The translations under genes were made by a program, and so were the position numbers. A stretch of 8,605 nt of DNA, taken from the NCBI GenBank assembly GCA_013202335.1, contig JABMQR010000003.1, positions 1-8,605 of the forward strand, given 5' to 3'. Each line of letters begins with the position of its first letter. Positions within the stretch are counted from its first letter, which is position 1. The stretch comes from Bacteroidota bacterium (lineage in GTDB: Bacteria > Spirochaetota > Spirochaetia > JABMQR01). Shown here one piece after another: positions 1 to 5,947 of this stretch. The notes under the pieces are model-generated. The model was not told the origin of the DNA and ran no database searches. It saw only the letters and a program-made list of their open reading frames with translations.

Positions 1-1612
1 TCTCATCATCTTTATAGAGACCGGCTATTCTCATTTCACGAATATTGTCAGTTGTTGAATACGGCTGCCCGCCGCCGGCAATACAGCCGCCGCGACACGC
101 CATTACCTCAATAAAGTGATATGGAGGTTCTGCATTATTCTTTTTGGCTTCCCGAATCTCTTCCAACAGCTCGCTGACATTGGCCATACCATGCGCTACA
201 GCAACTTTTACCTTTGTACCCTTAATATCAACTTCGCCCTTCTTTATACCTTCCATACCACGAACTGCGGTAATATTGACATCCAGCATATTCTCGCCTG
301 TTACCAGATTGTATGCAGTACGAACAGCAGCTTCCATAACACCACCAGTATTACCGAATATTGTTCCTGCACCGGAATATGCACCGATCAGGGAATCTGC
401 TTCCTCTTCAGGAAGAGCCGCAAAATCAATACCGGAAGCTTTAATCAGACGACTAATTTCCCGGGTAGTAAGAACGAGATCCATGTCCGGATGTCCGGAT
501 GAATACATGTTCTCATCACGATGGATTTCAAACTTTTTAGCGGTACAGGGCATAATTGCCACTGAGTAAATGTTTTTAGGATCTATCCCGTTTTTCTCAG
601 CATAATAGGTTTTCGTCATCGCTCCCTGCATCATCATCGGTGATTTCGCAGTGGAAAAATTAGGAATCATGTCCGGATAATATTTTTCCATATAATCTGT
701 CCATGCAGGACAGCAGCTTGTTATCTGAGGAAGCTCTCCGCCAGTAGTTAGACGGGTTACAAACTCGGAACCCTCTTCCATAATTGTAAGGTCTGCTGCA
801 AAGTTGGTATCAAAAACAGCATCAACACCGAGTCTTCGTAATGATGCATAGGTTTGTCCTGTACAGATGGTACCAGGTTCCAGATCAAATGCCTCGCCAA
901 TTGCCACACGTACTGCAGGAGCAATCTGTGCAACGACATGTTTTTCAGGATCGTTAACGGCATTCAGGAACATCAGGGTCTCGTCCCTCTCAAATATAGC
1001 ACCTACCGGGCAGTGCGCTGAACACTGACCACATTTGATACACGGGCTGTCATCTAAAAGAAGATTTGCAGCCGGAGCAATTTGTGTTCCGTCTCCGCGT
1101 CCAACAAACTCAAGTGCCCATACACCCTGCAGTTTCTGACAAACCTGTGCACAACGTCCACATTTAATACATTTTTCCGGGTTCAGGATAATTGAAGTGG
1201 TACTCTCGTCCCGGGGGATGTCCTGGAGTCTGATTTCGTAGGGTTGTTCCCGGACACCATAATCTGCAGCAAGTTTCTGAAGCTCACAGGTATTATTTCT
1301 TCCGCATTTAAGACAATCGTCGGGGTGCGTTGAAAGGATCAGCTCAATAACAGTTTTTCGTATTGAGTGAAGCTCAGGATCATGCGTAATAATCCCCATT
1401 CCTTCAGAGACAGGTGTTGCACAAGCCCTGATCATCTTTGGGGAATTTTCTAATTTTACTACACATATCCCACATGCAGCCCACGCCGGTAGATCCGGGT
1501 GATAACATAATGTTGGTATATTTATATTCATCCGTTTTGCAGCCTGCAGAACATTGTAATCCGCAGGGACCTGGACAGGTTGTCCATTAATTTTCATATT
1601 TATTGTTTCCAA
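1..1612 (-). CDS. hydA: [FeFe] hydrogenase catalytic subunit HydA/HndD, C-terminus cut by window edge
   Basis: Catalytic subunit of a cytoplasmic multimeric [FeFe] hydrogenase that makes or consumes H2. I translated 537 codons from the reverse strand without a stop or frameshift. Domains in order: N-terminal [2Fe-2S] domain (Cys36, 47, 50, 64); His-Cys [4Fe-4S] site (His96, Cys100, 103, 109); two-cluster ferredoxin domain (Cys148/151/154/158 and 191/194/197/201); then the H-cluster domain with L1 TSCCPAW (298-304), L2 MPCTAKKFE (354-362) and L3 MACRGGCIAGGGQ (504-516). Every expected cluster ligand is present, so the enzyme should be active. Relatives are about 580 residues, so roughly 45 C-terminal residues (the small-subunit-like tail) are missing; a further C-terminal Fe-S domain, as in some homologues, cannot be excluded. 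The start is TTG at 1612, chosen for its Shine-Dalgarno site; the next in-frame ATG (1597) is too far from it. Last visible gene of the operon, 36 nt after hydB. Membership in the bifurcating trimeric/tetrameric class is inferred from the neighbours. Confidence 0.96.
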   Translation of the reverse strand, partial: METINMKINGQPVQVPADYNVLQAAKRMNINIPTLCYHPDLPAWAACGICVVKLENSPKMIRACATPVSEGMGIITHDPELHSIRKTVIELILSTHPDDCLKCGRNNTCELQKLAADYGVREQPYEIRLQDIPRDESTTSIILNPEKCIKCGRCAQVCQKLQGVWALEFVGRGDGTQIAPAANLLLDDSPCIKCGQCSAHCPVGAIFERDETLMFLNAVNDPEKHVVAQIAPAVRVAIGEAFDLEPGTICTGQTYASLRRLGVDAVFDTNFAADLTIMEEGSEFVTRLTTGGELPQITSCCPAWTDYMEKYYPDMIPNFSTAKSPMMMQGAMTKTYYAEKNGIDPKNIYSVAIMPCTAKKFEIHRDENMYSSGHPDMDLVLTTREISRLIKASGIDFAALPEEEADSLIGAYSGAGTIFGNTGGVMEAAVRTAYNLVTGENMLDVNITAVRGMEGIKKGEVDIKGTKVKVAVAHGMANVSELLEEIREAKKNNAEPPYHFIEVMACRGGCIAGGGQPYSTTDNIREMRIAGLYKDDE

Positions 1613-1618
1613 CTGATT

Positions 1619-1624
1619 CCTCCT
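1619..1624 (-). promoter_or_regulatory. Shine-Dalgarno site that fixes a TTG start for hydA
   Basis: Perfect AGGAGG on the minus strand, 6 nt before TTG at 1612. The first in-frame ATG, at 1597, would be 21 nt away, which is too far for this site. The TTG start adds five residues and is therefore preferred. Confidence 0.8.
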
Positions 1625-1648
1625 AAAACTTATTCGTCACTATTCTGG

Positions 1649-3436
1649 CTAACGTACAAAAACGGCATCAAATTTACAGGTTTCCAGACAAACCCCGCAC
1701 TTTATACAAAGATCAGGGTCGATCCGGTGTACCTGCCGCCTTTCGCCTAAAATAGCTGCAGTTGGGCATTTCCTTGCACAGGCAGTACATCCAATACATT
1801 TATCAGCCAAAATATGATAAGAGATTAAGTCTTTACATGTTCCTGCAGGACATCTCCCGTCTTTTATATGTGAAAGATACTCTTTCTCAAAATATTTGAT
1901 GGTTGAGAGAATCGGGTTCGGTGCTGTCTGTCCGAGTCCACAGAGTGATGCTTTTTTCATAGCTGCACCAATCTCTTTCATCTTTGCGATGTCAGATAGT
2001 TCCCCTTCACCTTTTGTAATTTTATCGAGAAGATTATAGAGGGTTCTTCCGCCAATTCGGCAGGGAGAACACTTACCACATGATTCATCAACGGAAAATC
2101 CCAAATAGAATTTTGTTACATCGACGATACAGTCATCTTCATCCATGATGATCATACCACCGGATCCCATCATGGAACCGAGTGCGGTCAATGAACCGTA
2201 GTCGATGGGGGTATCCAGAAAGTCTTTTGTGATAACTCCACCGGAGGGCCCACCTGTCTGAACGGCTTTGAATTCCTTATTATCTGCTATTCCACCGCCG
2301 ATATCATAGATAATTTCCCGCAGTGTTGTTCCCATGGGAACTTCCACCAGACCGGAGTTTCTGATTCTGCCGGTAAGAGCAAATACTTTTGTTCCTTTGG
2401 AATCTTCAGTACCGATTTTTGAGAACCACTCTCCGCCCTTCAGGAGGATAACGGGGATATTTGCCCAGGTTTCAACGTTGTTGATAACTGTAGGTTGATC
2501 CCATAATCCTTTTACTGCAGGAAACGGTGGTCTTGGTCTCGGCATTCCCCGCTCACCCTCTATAGAGGCAAGCAGTGCAGTCTCTTCACCGCATACAAAT
2601 GCACCTGCACCAAGTCGGATCTCTATATCAAAGCTGAAATCGCTTCCCAGAATATTTTCTCCAAGAAGACCATATTCACGGGCCTGTTTCATTGCAATCT
2701 TCAGCCGGTTGATTGCCAGGGGATACTCAGCCCTGATATAGATATATCCTTTGTCTGCACCGCAGGTATAACCAGCGATTGCCATTGCCTCTAGAATTGA
2801 GTGGGGGTCACCTTCAAGAGTACTTCTGTCCATATACGCTCCGGGGTCTCCCTCGTCAGCGTTACAAACTACATATTTTTGGGTTTCATCAACGTTCTTG
2901 GTGAAACTCCATTTTAGCCAGGTCGGAAATCCTGCCCCGCCTCGTCCACGGAGTTCAGATGTTTTTAGTTCTGCAATAACATCATCAGGTGTCATCTCAA
3001 ATACCGCTTTTTCCAGAGCCACATACCCATCCCGTGCAATATATTCATCAATATTTTCGGGATCGATAACTCCGCAGTTTCTAAGTACAACTCTAAACTG
3101 CTTCTGATAGAAGTCGATATCTTCAATTTTAGCGTTTTTTGTGCTTTTAGATTTATCGTAGAGAAGGCGTGATACTTCGCGGCCTTTGACAAGGTGCTCG
3201 GCAATTATTTCCTCTGCATCTTCCGGAGTAACCTTAACGTAAAAGGTCTCCTCAGGCAGAACTTTAACGATAGGACCCTGTTCGCAAAAACCAAAACATC
3301 CGGTTTTTACAATCTGAATCTCATCACCAATATTGTGCGCATCAGCGGATGCTTTCAGGTTCTGATAGATCTGGTCAGCTTTACTGGATTCACACCCGGT
3401 ACCGCCGCAGATAAGTACATAATTCCTATAGGCCAT
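1649..3436 (-). CDS. hydB: Hydrogenase flavin subunit HydB/HndC (NuoF-like, NAD(P)H and FMN binding)
   Basis: Diaphorase and probable bifurcation subunit, which exchanges electrons between NAD(P)H, ferredoxin and HydA through FMN. The 595 residues carry: an N-terminal thioredoxin-like [2Fe-2S] domain with Cys10, 15, 47, 51; the NuoF core with glycine-rich GRGGAGFPTW (164-173) and NADEGDPGAYMDR (192-204) for FMN/NADH; an SLBB-like region; a NuoF [4Fe-4S] site with Cys453, 456, 459 and 499; a CPAGTC pair (Cys529, Cys534); and a C-terminal two-[4Fe-4S] ferredoxin domain (Cys547/550/553/557 and 577/580/583/587). The extra N- and C-terminal Fe-S domains distinguish HydB/HndC from complex I NuoF and formate dehydrogenase flavin subunits. 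Its ATG shares one base with the hndB stop (TAATG), which suggests translational coupling. The ribosome site is a weaker GGGGGA. The cofactor choice (NAD or NADP) cannot be read from the sequence. Confidence 0.96.
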   Translation of the reverse strand: MAYRNYVLICGGTGCESSKADQIYQNLKASADAHNIGDEIQIVKTGCFGFCEQGPIVKVLPEETFYVKVTPEDAEEIIAEHLVKGREVSRLLYDKSKSTKNAKIEDIDFYQKQFRVVLRNCGVIDPENIDEYIARDGYVALEKAVFEMTPDDVIAELKTSELRGRGGAGFPTWLKWSFTKNVDETQKYVVCNADEGDPGAYMDRSTLEGDPHSILEAMAIAGYTCGADKGYIYIRAEYPLAINRLKIAMKQAREYGLLGENILGSDFSFDIEIRLGAGAFVCGEETALLASIEGERGMPRPRPPFPAVKGLWDQPTVINNVETWANIPVILLKGGEWFSKIGTEDSKGTKVFALTGRIRNSGLVEVPMGTTLREIIYDIGGGIADNKEFKAVQTGGPSGGVITKDFLDTPIDYGSLTALGSMMGSGGMIIMDEDDCIVDVTKFYLGFSVDESCGKCSPCRIGGRTLYNLLDKITKGEGELSDIAKMKEIGAAMKKASLCGLGQTAPNPILSTIKYFEKEYLSHIKDGRCPAGTCKDLISYHILADKCIGCTACARKCPTAAILGERRQVHRIDPDLCIKCGVCLETCKFDAVFVR

Positions 3437-3837
3437 TACTTTCCCCCATTCTGGATAATATCAGCTGCTGGTCTGTCATACACATGATCGTTGACCATTT
3501 TCTGTTTCATTATATGTTCACGGATAATCCTGCGTGCTGTTTCCACATCAACTTGTCCGTAGATTACGTTCGGCATACCGGGAACGATTACTTCCACGGT
3601 GGGCTCCACATAGCAAAGACCCATACAACCAGTTTGGGTAACTGCGACACTATCCAAATTCTGTACATCCAACTCAGAGATAAATGCATCAAGGCTTTTT
3701 TTAGCACCGGCAGCTATACCGCAAGTGCCCATACCTACAACAATCTGCATGTTTTTGCCGGTAGTATCTCTCTTTTGCAGATCTCTCTTTTTCTGCTCAC
3801 GCAGATTCCTTAGATCTTCCAGGGTCATTTTTGCCAT
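3436..3837 (-). CDS. hndB: HndB-like (2Fe-2S) ferredoxin-fold hydrogenase subunit with only three cysteines
   Basis: Small thioredoxin-like ferredoxin protein (133 residues) of the type found as subunit HndB in NADP-reducing hydrogenases. It resembles the N-terminal domain of HydB. A charged N-terminal helix (about 1-28) is followed by the fold, with GMGTCGIAAGA (35-45) and TGCMGLC (69-75). Only Cys39, Cys71 and Cys75 are present. In HydB the first pair is C-x4-C; here the position four residues before Cys39 is occupied by Val34. Cluster binding is therefore either through a non-cysteine ligand or absent. The start ATG has a strong AGGAGG (minus strand, 3844-3849) at 6-nt spacing. The gene lies 34 nt after the ATPase gene and overlaps hydB by one base. 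Its presence suggests an HndABCD-like tetramer rather than a bare HydABC trimer; this is inferred from gene order. Confidence 0.88.
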   Translation of the reverse strand: MAKMTLEDLRNLREQKKRDLQKRDTTGKNMQIVVGMGTCGIAAGAKKSLDAFISELDVQNLDSVAVTQTGCMGLCYVEPTVEVIVPGMPNVIYGQVDVETARRIIREHIMKQKMVNDHVYDRPAADIIQNGGK

Positions 3838-3871
3838 TATCGGCCTCCTAAACGGATTTTTCTTCTTTTAA

Positions 3872-4444
3872 CTATTCTCTACCATCAACCTGGTCCATTA
3901 CAGAATTCTCCTGTGAACCAAGAAAAAGTTTTACCAGGCTAAGAGATCCGGCTAACGACAAACTGCCGACAGCCTCAATCAATTCCGACCTGGCTATTTT
4001 ATAGGAGTGTTTTTCCCCTAAACGGGAAATGCTCCTGTCTATTACCAGTTCATGATCACCGGGATAGGATACTGCTGCCAAAAAGGTACCGGGAACATCT
4101 CCCAACGGTGGACAGTCAATGTGTGTCGGATCAAAAGAGAACCGGCACGTTGTTCCTTTCCCCTTCTCTGAACGAATAGTAACGTTTCCCCCGGCAGTTT
4201 CCGCCGCCTGGATAAGAAACGGTATTCCTAAACCTACTTTCCGTGCTGAATGCTTTTTACCATCCGTATAAAACGGATTCTGTATTTGATTCAGCTCATC
4301 CTTTGTCATGCCTTTACCATCATCGGTAATACTGCATGCGAAAACTGTCTCAGTCTGGTCAAGAACAATATTCACAACTGCTGCTTCTGCTTCTATTGAG
4401 TTCTGGATGATATCCAGAAGAAAATCAGTAACAGATGCGTGCAT
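3872..4444 (-). CDS. Orphan GHKL/histidine-kinase-type ATPase inside the hydrogenase operon
   Basis: A 190-residue soluble protein whose first ~105 residues are a HATPase_c domain. The N-box is DIIQNS (11-16, Asn15 for Mg-ATP), the G1 box DDGKGM (41-46), an F-box-like NPFYTDG (56-62), the G2 box VGLGI (70-74) and the G3 box GKGTT (95-99). There is no phosphoacceptor histidine (DHp) domain, sensor domain or membrane segment: the protein begins almost directly at the N-box. It is thus not a normal two-component sensor and is closer in layout to anti-sigma/serine kinases (RsbW/SpoIIAB-like) or to a stand-alone GHKL ATPase. The C-terminal ~80 residues (about 108-190) match no domain I recognise. 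AGGAG (4452-4456) precedes the ATG by 7 nt. It sits 29 nt after hydC and 34 nt before hndB, so it should be made with the hydrogenase. Similar ATPase genes accompany hyd clusters in clostridia; I know of no established role. Confidence 0.85.
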   Translation of the reverse strand: MHASVTDFLLDIIQNSIEAEAAVVNIVLDQTETVFACSITDDGKGMTKDELNQIQNPFYTDGKKHSARKVGLGIPFLIQAAETAGGNVTIRSEKGKGTTCRFSFDPTHIDCPPLGDVPGTFLAAVSYPGDHELVIDRSISRLGEKHSYKIARSELIEAVGSLSLAGSLSLVKLFLGSQENSVMDQVDGRE

Positions 4445-4473
4445 CGCTAATCTCCTGCCCCAACCTGCTCAGT

Positions 4474-4953
4474 TTAGTCGCTTAATCCGGCAATAATCCC
4501 GGGAAGCTGATCTTTCGTAACTTTCCCGAATACTTCATCACCTATAACCAAAACCGGTGCCAATCCACAGCAGCCTACACAACGAACACCCTCAATTGAG
4601 AATCTTCCATCTGCGGTAGCTTCATTTACTGCTATTCCCAGAAGATTCTGGAGTTCATCAATGATGTTACTGCCGCCTTTCAGGTAACAGGCTGTACCAA
4701 GGCATACCTGAATATTGTGCGTACCGGGTTTTTCGAGTTTAAAAAAGTGATAAAACGTGATAACTCCATAGATCTTTGCAAGCGGCACATCTACCATACC
4801 GGCTACTTTATCTGCCGCTGCGCGCGGAATATAGCCGAACTCTTCCTGCACTTTGTGCAGAATCATGATTAAATTGCCGGGTTTCTCTTTCCAATCAGCA
4901 ATAAAATCAGTCAGACTGGGAGAAAAACTGATAGTTTCATTCGTGACAGCCAT
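4474..4953 (-). CDS. hydC: Hydrogenase subunit HydC/HndA (NuoE-like [2Fe-2S] protein)
   Basis: NuoE-family (complex I 24 kDa-like) subunit that carries one [2Fe-2S] cluster next to the flavin of HydB. Its 159 residues match the usual family length. An N-terminal helical bundle (about 12-70, with the family motif EEFGYIPRAA and the GVITFYHFF segment) precedes a thioredoxin-like domain with Cys84, Cys89, Cys125 and Cys129 in the C-x4-C / C-x3-C arrangement; Cys128 is an additional neighbour. First gene of the minus-strand operon. GGAGG (minus strand, 4958-4962) lies 4 nt before the ATG. A leader of roughly 100 nt separates it from the predicted -10 box. The association with hydB and hydA identifies it as a hydrogenase and not a formate dehydrogenase or complex I subunit. 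Confidence 0.95.
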   Translation of the reverse strand: MAVTNETISFSPSLTDFIADWKEKPGNLIMILHKVQEEFGYIPRAAADKVAGMVDVPLAKIYGVITFYHFFKLEKPGTHNIQVCLGTACYLKGGSNIIDELQNLLGIAVNEATADGRFSIEGVRCVGCCGLAPVLVIGDEVFGKVTKDQLPGIIAGLSD

Positions 4954-5043
4954 ACAACCTCCGAAATCCTTTAATTTTGAATAATAGTACTTAAAAACTA
5001 AATATTAATCAACAAAAACATTAAAGTTTTTTATTTATATATA

Positions 5044-5072
5044 TTGATTTTTATATTTAATTATAGTATGTT
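5044..5072 (+). promoter_or_regulatory. Weak candidate rex promoter
   Basis: TTGATT (5044-5049) and TATGTT (5067-5072) are separated by 17 nt and each match 4 of 6 consensus positions. The implied start, near 5079, falls within the Rex operator, which would allow autorepression. The surroundings are AT-rich, so this is only a suggestion. Confidence 0.2.
5060..5065 (-). promoter_or_regulatory. Candidate -10 box of the hyd operon promoter
   Basis: Perfect TATAAT on the minus strand. At 17-nt spacing the -35 hexamer would be 5083-5088, which reads GATAGG and is a poor match; no TGn extension is present. That -35 position lies inside the Rex operator, as expected for repression by blocking RNA polymerase. 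Transcription would start near 5053, giving an AT-rich leader of about 100 nt that contains a weak AAAAAC/GTTTTT inverted repeat (5014-5031). The region is so AT-rich that chance matches are likely. Confidence 0.4.
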
Positions 5073-5074
5073 TT

Positions 5075-5092
5075 ATGTGAAACCTATCACAT
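5075..5092. promoter_or_regulatory. Rex operator (inverted repeat ATGTGA-N6-TCACAT)
   Basis: An 18-bp perfect inverted repeat with 6-bp arms and the 6-bp spacer AACCTA. The known Rex consensus is TTGTGANNNNNNTCACAA. The site keeps all inner TGTGA/TCACA bases and the spacer length, differing only at positions 2 and 17 of the comparison (here A and T at the outer ends of the arms). It lies between rex and the hyd operon, 82 bp before the rex start, and overlaps the expected -35 region of the hyd promoter. Binding by the adjacent Rex is inferred, but family, motif and position agree. A CRP-like site (TGTGA-N6-TCACA) has the same core, so a CRP/FNR-family protein is an alternative reader. Confidence 0.8.
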
Positions 5093-5114
5093 TATTTATA
5101 CATTTATTAATTTA

Positions 5115-5130
5115 ATATGCACCAGCATAT
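5115..5130. repeat. Inverted repeat ATATGC-N4-GCATAT in the rex leader
   Basis: Perfect 6-bp arms around ACCA, between the Rex operator and the rex ribosome site (AAGGAG, 5155-5160). It could form a small hairpin in the rex leader or be a second protein-binding site. No T-tract follows, so it is not a terminator. It does not match the Rex consensus. Confidence 0.5.
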
Positions 5131-5173
5131 GTTTATTACTTAATTTTCTTTTACAAGGAGCCGGTATCAAATT

Positions 5174-5836
5174 ATGCATCAAGATATGATTATCCGAATC
5201 ACAAAATATGACAGAATCCTTCGCAAACTCAAAAATATCGGTCTGGAACGCGTCTTTGCCAACAATATTGGCGATGCAGTAGGTGTTACGGCATCTGTAG
5301 TCAGGAAAGACTTCTCCCTGCTCAACATTATTGGACAAAAACGGGGCGGGTATGATATCAGCAAACTTATCACCAACCTTGACAATATTCTTGGGAAAGA
5401 TGGATCCCAGAAAGCTGCTGTTATCGGGTGCGGAAGAATCGGCAGCGCCCTGCTCCGGTACAACGGTTTTGAATCTGATGGTATTAAAATTGTAGCAGGT
5501 TTTGACACAAATACAAGGATTTGTGAGAAAAGTGATTGTCCGGTTCCTATCCATGCTATGGAAACCTTACAGGAAGTTATTGAACGGGAGCAGATTAAGC
5601 TCGCAATCATTGCCGTACCTGAACAAACTGCTCAGGATGTATTTACCCGGCTTCTCAATGCCGGAGTTCGGGGTTTCCTGAACTTCACACAGGCGGGACT
5701 GAGAGCTCCAAAACCGTTTGATGCTCTGGAAAGCAAGCCCGGAGAGCACGTTGTGGTACACAGTGTCAATATCGGTCTTGAGCTGGAGCAGATTGTATAT
5801 GAGTTGAATATGGCGGATAAACAACTGCTCAAGTAA
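5174..5836 (+). CDS. rex: Redox-sensing transcriptional repressor Rex
   Basis: Repressor that binds DNA when NAD+ dominates and releases it when NADH rises. The 220 residues have an N-terminal winged helix (about 8-75) with the family signature VRKDFS (43-48) in the recognition helix and a RGGYDI wing (57-62). A Rossmann domain follows, with GCGRIG (85-90), the strand end FD (110-111), VPEQTAQ (148-154), LNFT (169-172), and a C-terminal helix containing LELEQIVYEL (202-211) of the domain-swapped dimer type. Length is normal. Differences from the Bacillus protein include a shortened N-terminus without the usual proline/threonine segment, GCGRIG for GVGNLG, and cysteines at 86, 117 and 122. The start ATG is 13 nt after AAGGAG, a long spacing; no better in-frame start is seen. 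It is divergent from the hyd operon and shares its control region, making hyd its likely target. Confidence 0.94.
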   Translation: MHQDMIIRITKYDRILRKLKNIGLERVFANNIGDAVGVTASVVRKDFSLLNIIGQKRGGYDISKLITNLDNILGKDGSQKAAVIGCGRIGSALLRYNGFESDGIKIVAGFDTNTRICEKSDCPVPIHAMETLQEVIEREQIKLAIIAVPEQTAQDVFTRLLNAGVRGFLNFTQAGLRAPKPFDALESKPGEHVVVHSVNIGLELEQIVYELNMADKQLLK

Positions 5837-5869
5837 GAAATGGGTTATAACAGGTAATAAGCAGAAGAT

Positions 5870-5900
5870 AAAATTCAAAAACATTAGATTTTGAATTTTT
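5870..5900 (+). terminator. Rho-independent-like terminator after rex
   Basis: An 11-bp perfect stem (AAAATTCAAAA at 5870-5880 with TTTTGAATTTT at 5889-5899), 8-nt loop, ending in a run of T. It begins 34 nt after the rex stop. The stem is almost all A-T, so it may be weaker than a typical terminator; the symmetric A/T flanks could act in both directions. Confidence 0.6.
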
Positions 5901-5902
5901 CT

Positions 5903-5914
5903 CAGTATATACTG
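5903..5914. repeat. Perfect palindrome CAGTATATACTG upstream of the lipase gene
   Basis: A 12-bp perfect palindrome located just after the rex terminator and 33 bp before the preferred lipase start. It could be a regulator-binding site for the lipase gene or chance; no second copy was seen in the window. Confidence 0.35.
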
Positions 5915-5937
5915 GAGAGTGATCTTATTCGGATTTT

Positions 5938-5941
5938 GGAG
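5938..5941 (+). promoter_or_regulatory. Ribosome site choosing the lipase ATG at 5948
   Basis: GGAG lies 6 nt before ATG 5948. The longer frame would open with TTG at 5891, but that codon sits inside the terminator stem and lacks a Shine-Dalgarno site. Starting at 5948 also places the hydrophobic signal segment at the N-terminus. Confidence 0.6.
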
Positions 5942-5947
5942 AAGCTC

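Noticed and set aside
144..569. 141-codon plus-strand open frame
   Set aside because: It lies opposite hydA, which has all H-cluster motifs; the plus-strand translation is Ser/Ile/Arg-rich with no recognisable domain and is an antisense shadow.
3872..4444. Sensor histidine kinase of a two-component system
   Set aside because: No phosphoacceptor histidine domain, no sensor region and no adjacent response regulator; only the ATP-binding domain is present.
1649..4953. Complex I (nuoE/nuoF) or NAD-dependent formate dehydrogenase subunits
   Set aside because: HydB has the extra N-terminal [2Fe-2S] and C-terminal two-[4Fe-4S] domains, and the next gene has H-cluster motifs, so these are hydrogenase subunits.
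5096..5610. Minus-strand open frames of 143-152 codons
   Set aside because: They are antisense to rex and show no family motif or ribosome site; rex itself is unambiguous.
5891..5947. N-terminal extension of the lipase from TTG 5891
   Set aside because: The TTG is within the rex terminator stem and has no ribosome site; ATG 5948 has GGAG at good spacing and starts a signal peptide.
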